Source: Paramacrobiotus metropolitanus
Lineage: Eukaryota > Tardigrada > Eutardigrada > Parachela > Macrobiotidae
Direction: 5' to 3'
NCBI RefSeq assembly: GCF_019649055.1
Contig: NW_026570255.1
Coordinates: 496,001-560,000 of the forward strand
DNA: 64,000 bases
Shown here: in pieces, positions 34,482 to 46,866 of the stretch
Layout of the letters: each line of letters begins with the position of its first letter
Position numbering within the stretch: the first letter of the stretch is position 1
The notes under the pieces: generated by a model
Databases searched by the model: none
Told to the model about the DNA's origin: nothing
Seen by the model: only the letters and a program-made list of their open reading frames with translations
Position numbers and translations under genes: made by a program

Positions 34482-37013
34482 GGTACCGTAAAACCGCTAT
34501 TACATTTAATGATTAAGCAATAATCAGCCGCTATGTGAAAAAAATAATGTACAAAACGAATTATGGACATAATAGTTCTACAATTCGAATATAAAATTAT
34601 TTGTGCATGTAATACTTTGCAGGGCTGCGCCAACAGCTTTATCGTTCTCAATGGGAAATCATACAGCTGTCCAGCGGGCACTTTTTCCTTGCCGTTCCTG
34701 CCCAAATAACGTTCGATGCAAGCAGCGTGGTAAGAACACATTCAACTTGTGAACTTGTGGCCCCGTCTCCCAAACTTCTGCAAAACTTACCGGTCTAAAT
34801 CGAGATCTACCTGCCCAGCAAAAACATTTCAGTTCTTGCTTTCTACACAATATAGTGCCATCTAGGGCAGGTACCGGGTCACTTTCTGTACCCTGAACTC
34901 TGAAGTCAATTAAACTCCTCCAAGATCTCCGATCTTGGAGACTGTGGGAAGTTGCGGCGAAAGCTCCCGTAAGCTCATCATTGACGTTGATCGACGCATA
35001 AAAGAAAAAATTAGGAGAAGCGTGCGCAACCGCATTTTTTGTGGCAGCGTATAAGTGTTAAAACAGAAATTCAGCGCGGAAATGCCGCTTCTGTTCTGGG
35101 AACTGTGGGTTGTTTAAAAGAGCCAGAAGAGTTGTATTTGTTCTTGCTATTGGATATTTGAGTTTAAATGTAAATGCTGTCTGCTTTGAAATACAAATAC
35201 AAATTTGAAATAAAGTTGATTAATGTTAACCGGCGATTGTTTGTTTAGGGCCTGTATGTGCAAGGATTTTTCAGTGCAGTCGGCGTGTCCTTTAAGGTTT
35301 CAGCTGCGCCCGCAACTGGGTAGCGTCTGGATACCATCAAAAACTCACGAACTGCGGACTGCACAGATATATCTGTACTGTAATAAAGGGCACCGGGTTC
35401 AAGCGTCCTGCATGGCTTTAATATTCGCCAAACATGACAGTTTCCAAAACGCTTAAGTTTTTTTATAACACTGGGCTCACGACCTTTTGCACTACTTTTC
35501 GCTACCACTTGAAGTATTTCGATTTTTATGATAATTATTTAGCCTTTTGTTAATTTTGTTACCGACCAGATTTGGACGTCCCGTATACCGGGTTATCTGC
35601 TCTTGATGTAAGAATAAGAAGACATTCATCTTTCTTTCAGTTCATAACTTTCCCGTACGGTTGTTAAATTCTGTTTACTGACAGGTGCCCAATGGAATCA
35701 ATTTATTTCCACCACAACTGTTGTTCTAATACTCTATATGCGCTAATAATCAATGAAGCTGAATAATTAATTTACTCATAAATAATCAAATTATCAAATT
35801 GCTTTTAAAATAAAAACTAACTTATTATTACATGTTTTGCATTAAATGATTCAAAATAAAACAGATCAAGAAATTAAATAAAAAATAAATCGAGCTCAAA
35901 TCTCAGGTTGTAAATTAATAATAATTAATTTTATTTAACCGCGTTGCGCTCAAATTTTGATTTTAAAAAATCCTAGTAAGCGAATTTCGATGATAACGAC
36001 ATCATTGGTTGTTAAATTATACATACACCATTGTTTTGTTTTTAATGTTTTTCATGTTGCTTTTATCCATTGTGGAGAAGGACTGTGAAAAAGATAGGGT
36101 TGAAATCATGATTTCATGCATTTCATATTTCATGTTTCATTTCATTTCATTTCATGATCATGCGGACCCTTCCGTGAAACGTGAAAAGGAAATGAAATGA
36201 AATGTGAAATGTAAGAAATCGTGAAATTGTGAAATCTTTTGAAATGCGATGATACCGCTTGAAATTAACGTGTTTCATACAATTTTCCGCAAAAAAATTA
36301 TAGAACCTGGCGCAGATTTGACTGCTTTTGGTGTAAACGCGATGTATCCATCGGCATTAGCGAGTTTCTAATGCGATCGTCGGGCACCCGCCGATGGCAA
36401 CACAAGAAGCGACACTGGTACTTATTAGTAAATCTTGCTTCGCTTTTTGCTTATAACAACTAGAGTAGGTACCCAAATTTTATGGACTTATGGCAAATAG
36501 GAAAATAAATCTTTTTGGACCGGTGCGTTTAACACAGTCATTGCATAATATCTGAAGATACAATAAAACCAAAAGCGCCAGGTTTCAACTCTTACTTACC
36601 GGTTTTGCGGTTGATCGTATTTTGTACTGTACTCTCGTATCGTTTTTTGTGAGTGGTGATAACCACTCACAAAGTGAGGTTTTGATTTCTGAATAAGGTT
36701 TTGATTTCGGATTTCTGAATAAAGTGAGATTTTGATTTCTGAATAAGGTGAGGTTTTGAGTTCTGAATAATATCTTGGAAACAAGCATTTGAAACAACCG
36801 GAAAAGTCATTAAAGTGTGATAATTAATATTATTAAAATAAAATTATTTTTTTAAATAATTTTATTTCACGTTTCATTTCATTTCCTTTCAAAACAGGGT
36901 TTGAACCTCATGAATTTCAATCCTAGAAAAAGGTACTTATAACAATACAAATCGTATGACAGTAAACAAAGGTCAAGCGTCTCGCGAACATTGCTGCAGC
37001 GTGGTTCGTCATG
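34482..37013. other. Intergenic, repeat-rich, no supported gene
   Basis: 36098-36245 is a quasi-palindrome of tttcat and atgaaa repeats. 36660-36790 has four imperfect copies of a roughly 25-30-bp unit (ttttgatttctgaataag). The minus-strand stretch at 34659-34850 has an acceptor and a GTAAGT donor around a short Cys-containing frame, but no continuation could be found. Confidence 0.5.
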
Positions 37014-38953
37014 TCAAGCACTGAGCTGGTCCACCAGCGCGCGATCCACGCGTTCAATCACAAAGCACATAAACCCGGTGAGCGATATGACGACCTATCG
37101 AAAGCTCATGTATTACTATACACCGTCATTGCTTTCGGCGACTTTCGTATATTTTACCGAAAACAGCGAGCGCCGATCGAAATCCAGCAAATAACCGGCG
37201 GAAAATATGAGCTTCTTGGCGTGGAAGCTTCGTAGGAATGTGTCATACAGATCCGCTTCTTCCACGGAGAACTGCCACTACAAGGAACATTCGCTAAAAA
37301 CATGTTGAAAAGTTTAGGATCTGTCGATGTTACCGCTATAGCCATCGCTTGTAACCTTTGTTGACCAGTCTCCTCTAAAAGCGCTGATATATCTTCTCCC
37401 TGTAATTTAGTCATCTTAATAGTGTATGCGTACATGAACCATTACGAAATAAATTATTCTGAATCGATTGGCTCAAACTCTGTGCAGCCGCTGTACGTTG
37501 TAGAAAATACATCCCACGGAGGAAACAATTCTCACTGGTGGTGACCTATGCGTCATATAACTATTCGTACAACTAAAAAACTGGAATTCGACCAGTCGGT
37601 CCCCGGTTCTTAAAGGAAATACGTACGTATGTACATTTATAGTACGCACATATGTATATAGGGGGAAAAACAAGTCTACTCGGCCCGTTTCCCTGTACTG
37701 CTGCCGTCACCCGCCGGGAGTGTGACGTTACGGCAATACATACGGTTAAATCAGGCGCGGTACATAAGCATCATGTTTAGCCACAACGTAAAATACCAGC
37801 CGGCTGACATCAGATGCACAATGGACTGGTTCGGCTAGACTTGTTTTTCCCCTTATATATATATATATATATGTACATTTCAGCACGTAATGTATACTTA
37901 CATATGCATATATACGTACATATGTACATTTGTGTGTATATGTACATTTTAAAGTATATTTCAACGTACAGTTTGACTGATCCGGATTGGTTCATACACC
38001 AGCAGCACCATCTGCATAATCCCCGCCACCAGCGTCATCAGGATCCGCCCACACCGGAACGCGTTCCCGCTGCTGGGAATGGCCGCCCACATACAGATCC
38101 ACGTCAGCGCCACCACCACCTCAAAGACCCCTGTTGTCAGATCAATGACAAAACGGGCGCGGAATGTCTGCTGTACGTTGTTCAGCGCGTCTTTTACTAG
38201 CTCGAACTCCTTGCGCAGTTGTTTCAGCTTCTCCGTCGGATTATCATTACTGCGCAAATCCAGGAGACGGTCGGCTAAAATCCTGGAAAACACGTTCACC
38301 GTGGCGCAGAGATGATGCTGCAGCAGACTCGTCTGTAGATTCAAGAAGCGGGAACACCCGAGAACAGAGTAAATTAAGGTCAGGAACGTCCAGCGCGGCA
38401 TCGTGAAGATCCCGTAATGGGAGGTGACGAAGACGGAGGTGCTGGTGTCCAGCGCGGAGCACAAGCACGGCACCACACAAATCAGGAGCGTCATTATGAA
38501 CACACCGTTGCGCAGCCGGTGCTGCGAGGGGAACACCCGCACCTCCAGTTTCCGGGCGACCTCCCGTACCATCGAGGTGCACGCCCGGATGTTGTGGAGG
38601 TGGGTCACGGCGAAGAAGGCGGTGAGGAGAGCGCGGAGGAGGACGATCTGGCTGCTGCAGAACCCGATGAGGACCAGGGCGGTATTGATGCGTCCGAACG
38701 CCGGGTCGCGGTTGTTGCGCTGTGAAAGGACCAGATCGGCGACGTCCAGGGAGAACGCCAAGGCCAATAACAAGGTCAGCAGGATTCCACCCATGCGGCC
38801 GATAGGCGATGGTCCAAATAAGCGGAGAATGCGTTCGCCCAGCAGGTTTAATTTTGGTTTGGGGATACGAGCGTCCGAGATCTTCATGTTAACGTTGGAG
38901 AAACGCATTCCATAAAATAACGCCAGACTGGGAGAATTTTGTTCCGTAAGCAA
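37014..38953 (-). CDS. Divergent GR-like 7TM receptor, four exons
   Basis: Exons are 37970-38953, 37334-37399, 37158-37277 and 37014-37094. All joins are phase 0 with donors GTACGT, GTAACA and GTAAAA and acceptors attacag, ccttgtag and ttcgatag. The product is 416 residues. Exon 1 encodes six hydrophobic segments, with a long loop before the fifth helix (LRSNDNPTEKLKQLRKEF). Exon 3 carries FSAGYLLDFDRRSLFS, close to the gustatory-receptor pattern before helix 7, and exon 4 supplies helix 7 (VVISLTGFMCFVI). The same exon plan as the pair at 13-18 kb shows common ancestry despite low sequence identity. One intron is only 56 bases. The first intron contains TA-rich microsatellites. An alternative start at an internal Met (residue 16 or 23) is possible. 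Confidence 0.74.
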
Positions 38954-39702
38954 CCGATGCGGAAGTAGCGTATCACATAATAAAGAAAAAAGTATTTAGT
39001 AAAGGATAGATCTTTGATTACCTCCAAAGAATTACGTTAAAAGTTGTTGGAACAGAGGATCAATTCGCACATGGACTGTTGTAAACATGTGCGGAAACAG
39101 ATCAGATCGTGAGTGAGTATGTTCCAGTGACGTTCCAGCGTGTGCCATGCCTGTGTTGACCTTGCGGTTATATGATCCGCTTAAGCGGCACAGCATCCAT
39201 TGCGTAAACGCTAACCTGACACATAGCACAGTGTTCCAGAGTAAACATCTACATATGACAATGTAAATTTCTTGTAATATCAGAAAGCGTATAGCTTCTG
39301 CCAGTGCTGTATCGACACTAATCCAAGTCCATTAATTTTGCCACGTTGGTGTTTCTTCCGTGCTTATAATTTTAACAATGTCTTTCGCGCATGCACTGTT
39401 TGCGTGTTAGCAACTCATGACGCTTCCGATCGGATTTCCTCTTTACGAAATTTATGGATGCCCCAATCCAACAAATTCATTTTCACTTCAGCATAGCCGT
39501 AATTCCAGACATTTCGGGCGTGCACTGTTAGCATTTGCAAAGAGTTAGAAAATGTGATTTGGCATGACATGGATGCATTTACAGAATGACACAAGAAGTC
39601 AGTGTGTAGGTTGGTTCAACAAAATTCCTCCTGTCTCTAATCCGTTGATGACTGTAGCGAACGGTCAGTCCCAGGTCATAGTGCAGTTGAATGGCGTGTT
39701 GG
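38954..39702. other. Intergenic module shared within the F-box array
   Basis: The stretch 39140-39260 (containing tatatgatccgctt and cagagtaaacat) recurs at 43858-43980 and 50850-50945. This shows that the tandem duplication unit of the F-box genes includes intergenic DNA. Confidence 0.7.
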
Positions 39703-42229
39703 TTATGGCACAGTACAATACAAGAGATACTGTGTCAGCCGTGTCAGCCGGTCCACATCGACCCAACGCAGCGGGTATTGTCCGGCTGCTGGAACCGGCT
39801 TCAAATACGTGACCTTTCTTCGGGGGTCGTTGGTCTGCCGAGCACGGACGATCTGCAAAGCGTTACACCCATCAACTAAACGTTACGCCGAGGAGTTCCA
39901 GCAACCAGCGAATAAAGAAAAGCGTATTAGAAAAGCGTAAAAAAGCTTACGTTGTCTCTAAGATCACTTTACGCTTTTTTTAATATCACTAGATCACCGG
40001 CATTACGTCGACCGTCACGAGCAACGACGGATAAATAAACCTAAGAAAACTTCAAAATCTGAATGAATTAAGAAGCAGAAGGATTCTAAAAATTCAAGAA
40101 ACGCTAAGAAAAATCTTAAAGCATATCGAAGTTTTTAATCCAGAAAAGTCAAGAAACGAAGAAAGTCAAACCCTAAGAAATCCAAAAACCTTAAAGTCAT
40201 CAAGAAACTCAAAGAAAACTTAAGAACCCAAAGATTACTCGAAAATGCAAGAAAACCAGGAAATCTTTACGAGCTAGGAACCTTGACTATTAAAATAATA
40301 AAAAGCATTAATGACGCCAAATCCTAAGGAAACCAATAAACCTTTAGAAAGCCGAAGAACCTTGAGAATCCAAAGGGAAAGCAAAAAATACACTAACTCT
40401 AATTCGTGGGTCGACATCGTGTTTGTTCGACTTAGTAACGTGCCGAGAAATTTCCATCCACAAGGTGGCGCTTCACTCTACTGATATGTCGCTTTACCTT
40501 CCGCAGCAATTCCCGAAGCCTGGCAGAGTGTTGTACCGTCTTATTGATAACACAGACCACTGTCTCCTTCTCCTCTTCATCCAGTCGCGGACAGCCTCTG
40601 CTAATCAAGCCCCACCAGTCTGCGACCCGCAGACGCCGGGGGCTGCGCATCCGTCCGAACGGGATGCGGTTGGTGATGGGCAGCCAGCCATCCGCCACCG
40701 ACCGGAAGATTGTGCAGGTGAAGTTCTTCACGGTAAGGGTACGACACACCGCCGCCAGCGAGTCAAATACGCGGTGGAGCGTGAGAATGTAATCCACGGC
40801 GCTATCTTCCAGAAAATGCACGCAGTTGATGTCCTTCAACACCAGATCCTCCGGAAACCACTCAGGGGCTCCTTGGATCAGTGCGTGCAGAAAACGCCCA
40901 TCACACAAGGGCAGATGATTCAGCCGCAGTTTCTCGGTGTCATCACCCTGAACTGGCGAACCCACAATAGCCACGGTGCGAGTACTCCAGCAGCGGTGTG
41001 CACACGCCACCGCCATGTACACATCGTCCACGGGACGGACTAAATCGCGTTTGGATGGGAACTGGATGTACAGCAGCTTTTTGACGGCGGCCGATGTGAG
41101 GAGGCGGTTCCAGATGGCGCACACCGCCCGCAGCCGGTACTGGTCAACGGTCGGCAGGCACTGCAAGGTCTCCGTCAGAATCTGCACGGGCAGAACGCGG
41201 AATGCGCGTCCATCATCCATAACCGGCGCAGGCAGCACCACCTCCAGCACGGGCGCCGTGGAGCGGCCGTCGCAGGCCAAAAAAAACATTCCACCATTTC
41301 ACTGAGGCCGGGCAACTGTCTTCAGAACTTGGCTTTGTCCCGTTTGTGGAAGTGGCGCTTGATGTAGCCGGAGTCACGGGTCGCAGGACGGATTTACTCT
41401 GCAATAGTGAACTGCATGAAGGTAACCCACTCAATCGTGTGCGGTGCTAGCGCAACGTAGTTCATTGAAAAGTGTACATAAAACAGACGATTCTCTGCAA
41501 TGAAGTTTTCCATATGGCGCAGTTCTATCAATTCGAGCAGTCCGTGGACCAAGGAAGCCATTGGGGCCGGGCATCGAATACGGTCGCGCGGAACGACGGT
41601 TCGGACGTCCCCGCCGGGCAAATGGATGGTGACCTAGGCGAACTGATTGTGCTGCCGGTCATACACGAGAACGGTAGCCGCGTGCCATTTCCACGGTTCC
41701 GAGGGACTGTGCTGCATCAACACCTCCACGGGATCCGCGATCCCTACAACCATCCACGCAGTATTGACTTTCTATGCACTGTTTCGATACACTGCTTCCA
41801 CTTGTAATAATAAATTCAGATTAAATTACAAGGAACCATTCTAGGCCTCGAATGCGCTTTTCTGAAACCAGACTGTGCCATCACGAAGCATAACGAGTGA
41901 AGAATTGCGACTTATAATGGCGATGACATGGTGCGAACAGAGATAAAGAATATAGTCACCAAGAAGAGTCGCTAAGGAGATTTTTACAAAGGGGTACCTT
42001 GATCGCCATAGAATCGGGAGCGCATAGGTCGAGGATAGGTGTAAGCGCTGACAGTCGCCCAGTACAAGAAAGCTTGATCCAGAGGGACCCACTCGTTCCT
42101 TCGATCCGCGCATCAAAAATCCACGAGCAGTCCGCTGCTGGACGCGGCAACTACCTTGCCGCACTGGAGCACTCCATCTCCTCCACGGACTTCCACAACA
42201 ATAGTAAAATCATCACTAGTTTTCGCCAT
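39703..42229 (-). pseudogene. Agenet-F-box gene, copy F (disabled)
   Basis: All four exons are still recognisable with splice sites: 41998-42229, 41478-41743, 40498-41398 and 39703-39852. Lesions: exon 1 has an in-frame TGA at 42113-42115 where paralogues have CGA (Arg); exon 2 has TAG at 41634-41636 where others have TGG; exon 3 has one extra base in a run of eight T (41279-41286), which shifts the frame just before the F-box; exon 4 has a small duplication that ends the frame early. The F-box (FRVLPVQILTETLQCLPTV) and downstream region are otherwise well kept, so inactivation is fairly recent. Intron 3 is filled with an A/AAG-rich (+ strand) low-complexity tract. Confidence 0.85.
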
Positions 42230-43005
42230 TGGTGGTTCCATTTAGCCACTGAATATGACCAGATTCACGAGTGTTGAACACTCGCAGTGCTCCTAACGGG
42301 AAACCTGCCGAAAAATAACTGGGAGGACGTCGTGGCGAAATTCTCAAGATACACTAGCACCGTGCGAAAAATTCGCCAGGACGACTGCTGTTAAGAAAGC
42401 AGAAAGGTGAGTATCGTATAAATCAGGAACCGGTAGACGATAGAACGCTATTAAAATTTACAGATCCGCGCCAACCAAAGCACCCGGATTTACAGTAGAT
42501 GGCAATCGTACATAGCTGCAGAGCGGTTCATTCCTGTTAGCTTCTTCTTCTCGTTCGCTTCGGCCACGCAAACGAGTAAAACTTTGGTTGTGTTTGAAGT
42601 TTGAACGTGTTTTCACCGCGTGACGATTCGGAAATGTGAATTGCACGAATTACACAACTACTTAATCGAATACATGGATACACTGAACGTTCGTAGTGAA
42701 TTTACAAAAATTTATTGTGTTTCATTCATATTACGTTTATTTTAGCATGCTTGATAAGATCGGTGCAGACATTCCGCCGTGCGCTGTTAGTAATAGAGGA
42801 AAGTTAGAAGATTCACGAACACATCGCTAGCCAGGCTGTACGCGACTGTGTCCTTCTTGTCGTAAAAAATCTGCAGCAAATAAATTAAATAAACTGCGAA
42901 CTTTCAGGAGAAAAACAACGGGACCTAAGACAAGAAAGCGGGAGTTCCGATGCAAAAATAACAGAACAAACAGACGTTTTAAGCGCATGGTAATGATTCA
43001 CCCGT

Positions 43006-43735
43006 TCACATTAGCGAAGCTAAAAACCGATTATTGCCGATTTTCCACAGACACCGTTTGAGTAGATCCATCCGCGTCTTCGAAAGTGATGGTAACCTCA
43101 CGGTGTCGTGCAGCGAACTCTGAAACCAGGAACAACTGATCGGATCAACATGTCCAACTGCGAAAGTTTTCCGTTGGATTCTTCTAAGCTCCCACCACAA
43201 CAGCTGGATGGTTTGGACTAATGCTTCTTCGCAATCCCACCACAACATAACCTTGACGATATTCTCAGTGCCCACTTGGAGTCTTGGACCTCGTAGGAAA
43301 CTATCGGAAAAATATACATAAAACGCAAACGAATTAAAATTGTAACACAAAGAAAATCAAGGATATAAATGATGAAAAGGTTATATAAACCGATGTCGTG
43401 TTTACCGCTATTTTCATTGCCGATCACTTGCGCCGGCGCTCCGGTTCCGCGATTCACAATCACACATCCTCCGGATAAATTGCTGGTGCATTGACCGATA
43501 ATATGGGCACTTCCGGCTTGTTACAGGAGACGTACGCAAAATCCGCATCAAACCTTACGCTTGAGCGGTCGCATACGTTTATCTTTGTCCTAAGCCGGTT
43601 TAGTCGCAAAACGATCAGCTGAACTGCGCTTCGGGCTCTGTTGACTCACGGTGACAGAGCGGTCCAGTTTCGTGATAACCGGACTGGAATGGCGGAATCA
43701 TCCGGGAATTCAACATCGGAGCCGGTGATCATCAT
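43006..43735 (-). CDS. Unidentified three-exon gene between F-box copies
   Basis: Exons are 43650-43735, 43464-43589 and 43006-43300. Donors are CACC|GTGAGT and GATGT|GTGATT, acceptors are aaccggcttag and tttttccgatag; both junctions are phase 2. The 168-residue product opens MMITGSDVEFPDDSAIPV and contains NVCDRSSVRFDADFAY, a junction region YPEDVFLRGPRLQVG, and a Trp-rich stretch (VMLWWDCEEALVQ, LLWWELRR). It shows no signal peptide or transmembrane helix and no similarity to the F-box family that I can see. A different frame is also open near the 3' end (VTITFEDADGSTQTV), so the C-terminus is uncertain and a further splice there is possible. Confidence 0.45.
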
Positions 43736-44385
43736 GTCGCACCGCTCCGCCAGCAATGATCTAGATCTAAAGCTGAGCTCCGCCGCGTGCGGCCACGCCA
43801 CGGGTTCCGCGCAGGTAGAGATGGCAACGCTCAGCCGGATTCGTTTTCAGCGGCGGGGTGTGCCATGCCTGTGTTTGCCTTGTTGTTATATGATCCGCTT
43901 TAGCGGCACAGCGTCGATTGCCTAAGCGATAACTTGACACTAAGGTACAGCGTCCCAGAGTAAACATATACATATGACATCGGTTGCAAATTTCTAATCA
44001 TATCAGAATGCGTACACCTTCTGCCGGTGTTGTATCGGCACTGATCCAAGTCCATTAAGTTTACCACGCTGGTGTTTTTTCCGTGTCTAAAGTTGTAACA
44101 ATGTTTTTCCGCGCAGTGGCGCATGTACGCTTGTGCCTCAGCCGCTCAGGACCCTTCCGATCGGATTCCTCCAAGAACTTTATGGATGCCAGTCCAACAA
44201 ATTATTTTCAGTTCAGTATAGCCTAAATTACATATATCTAGGGCGTACGCTGTTAGCATTGCGAAGCGTTAGAAGTTGTAGTATGACACGACATGAATGA
44301 ATTACAGAATGATACAACAAGTTAGTGTGTAGGTTAGTTCAACGATTCCGCCTGTCTCTAATCCGTTGTTGCCTCCAGTGGAAAA

Positions 44386-46866
44386 TTAGTCCCAGGTCAT
44401 AATGCAGTTGAATGGCGTGTTGGTTATGGCACAGTACAGGAGATACTGCGTCATTCGTGTCAGCCGGTCCACATCGACCCAACGCAGCGGGTATTGTCCT
44501 GCTGCTGGAGCCGGCTTCAAATACGTGACCTTTCTTCGGGGGTCGTTGGTCTGCCGTGCACGGACGATCTGCGAATTGAAGCGTTACACCCATCAACTGA
44601 CGCCGGGGAATTCCAGAAAACAGCGCGTAAAGAAAAGCGTATTAGAAAAAGCGTAAAAAATATTACGCTTTTTCTAACATCACTAGAGCACCGGCATTAC
44701 GTCGACCTAGACTGTTCGAGCGCCATAGGGCCGATCTCCACGAAATCGACCGCCGCGAGGGCTAATAAGCCTCAGAAAATTTCGAAATCTGAGTGAAATT
44801 AGGAAGCTGAAGAAATCTTCCAGAAACTCAAGAAACGCTAAAAAAGGTCTGAAAACAAATCGAAATTCTTAATCCAGAAAAATCGAGAAACCAAAAGAAA
44901 GATAAAACCCTAAGAAATCCAGAGAAACCCAAGAAATCATCAAGTCATCAAGAAGCTCAAACAAAACCAAAGAGCACAAAAACCGAAGAAAACTTAGAAA
45001 TGCAAGAAAACCAAGAAACCTAAGAAATCCTGCCAATCAAGGAACCCTAAGAAAGCTCTTTAAAAAAAATTCAATCGAAAAACATCGACGACGCCAAATC
45101 CAAAGAAATCCCCAAAAACCAATAAGCCTCGAGTAAGTCGAAAAACTTTAAGAAAGCCAAGGGAAACGCGGCGGTTCAGCACTACGCTACCTCGAACTCG
45201 TGACGGGTTGACACCGTGTGAATTCGACATCGTTACGTGGCCTGAAATTTCCGTCTACACAGTTACACAGTGATTCTATCTCGCTTTACCTTCTCCAGCA
45301 ATTCTCGAAGTCTGGCAAAATGCTGCGGCGTGTTGTTGATAACGAAGCCCACCTCATCCTTCTCTTCTTCATCCAGTCGCGGACAGCCTCTCCCAATCAA
45401 ACCCCACCAGTCCGCCATCCGTAGACGCCGATCGCTGCGCATCCGTCCGAACGGGATGTGAATGGTGATGGGCATCCGGCCATCCGCAACTGACTTGAAG
45501 ATCTGGCAGGTGAAGTTCTTCACGGTAAGCGTGTGGCAAACCGCCGCCAGCTGGTCAAAGACGCGATGTAGCGTGATGATGTAATCCACGTCATTATCTT
45601 TCAGAATATACTCGCAGTTGATGTCCTTCAACACTAGGTCCTGCGGGAATTTCTCGACGGCTCCATTGATCAGCGCGCGCAGAAAGAGCCCATCGCACAA
45701 AGGCAAATGATTCAGCCGCAGCTTCTCTTTGCAGTCATCCCGGACTGGCGAACCCACGATAGCCACCGTGCGCGTACTCCAGCAGCGATGTGCACAGGCC
45801 ACAGCAATGTAGACACTGCCAGGACGAATTTCATCGGATGTGGAGGGGAACTGGATGTGCAGCAAGTTCCTGAGAGCGGCCGATGTGAGGACGCGGTTCC
45901 AGCCGCTGCACACCGTCCACAAACGGCACTGATCAACCGTGGGCAGGGACTGTAGGATCTCCGTTAAGATCTCCACCGTCAGGAAGCGGATTACGCTGTC
46001 CTCGTTAAGAACCGGCGCGGGCACCACAACTACCCGAGCTGGTGACGGGGAGCGGCCGCCACAGGGCAGGAAAGCCGTCCACCATTTCTCCTTGGCCCGA
46101 TAACCGTTCTGGCGTTCTTGCTGCTTCCCGCTCGTGGGTGCAGCGCTCTCAACAGGGCGGAGCACGGATTTATTCTGCAACAGCAGCGTAATTGACCAGA
46201 TTATCATTTCCGGCACAGTAAAGGCAGTAAAGATGGTTTACGTAAAACAGATGGTTTTCTAAACTAAAGTTTTCCATGCGGCGCGCTTCCATCGTCTCGA
46301 GCAATCCGTTGGCCAAGGAAACCATTGAAGCCGGGCGGCGAATGCGGTTTCGAGGAACGACGGTTCTGATGAATCCGCCGGGCAAGAAGATGGCGACCCA
46401 GGCGAACTGACCGTGTTGCCGGTCGTAAACGAGGACGCCGGCTGGTTGCCATGTCCACGGCTCTGACGGACTGCGCTGCATCAGCACCTCCACGGGATCC
46501 GCGATCCCTATTACCATCAACATCATAAGAAATCGTTTCTGACTAATATACGCATTTGTCAGCCCTCTGTAACCGGCAAGGAGAAACCTTCGGGGACCTA
46601 AGTTAGCGCATGCCAAAGCAGCGTCGCTAACTACCTTGATCGCCATAGAATCGGGAGCGCCTCCGTCCAGAGTACGAGTAGGCACTAATATTAGCCCAGT
46701 AGAAGAGAGCTTGGTCAAGAGGAACCCATTCGTTCCGTCGGCCCGTGCAGCGAAAATCGACGCGAAGTCCGCTGCTGGACACAGCTACGACCTTGCCGCA
46801 CTGCTTCGCTCTATCTCCTCCACGGACTTCCACCACAACAGCGATGTCCTCTGGATTTGTCGCCAT
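44386..46866 (-). CDS. Agenet-F-box protein, copy E (intact)
   Basis: Exons are 46635-46866 (phase 1 out), 46242-46507, 45290-46174 and 44386-44568, giving 521 residues. Exon 1 encodes an Agenet/Tudor-like module (VVVEVRGGD, GKVVAVSSSGLRVDF, NEWVPLDQA). Exon 2 encodes a second one (VEVLMQRSPSEPWTW, FAWVAIFLPGG, VVPRNRIRRP); the pair aligns by eye with the tandem Agenet domains of FMRP/FXR. Exon 3 begins NKSVLRPV, carries an F-box (IRFLTVEILTEILQSLPTV, then DQCRLWTVCSGWN) and the conserved LRLNHLPLCDG and VKNFTCQIF blocks. Exon 4 has IVRARQTNDPRRKVTYLK. Likely an adaptor of an SCF ubiquitin ligase that reads a methylated or RNA-associated partner (inference). A 15-bp perfect hairpin lies in intron 3. 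Confidence 0.78.
44642..44677. repeat. Perfect 15-bp hairpin in intron 3 of copy E
   Basis: TTAGAAAAAGCGTAA and its exact complement are separated by a 6-base loop. A related, imperfect version is present at the matching place in copy F (about 39926-39975). Confidence 0.7.

Noticed and set aside
34659-34850. Ly6-like short Cys exon (LKCFCWAGRS)
   Set aside because: It has an acceptor and a GTAAGT donor, but no second Cys-rich exon or signal peptide could be found nearby.
38079-38915. Several plus-strand frames across the 38 kb receptor
   Set aside because: They are complementary shadows of a hydrophobic receptor exon with consistent splice structure on the minus strand.
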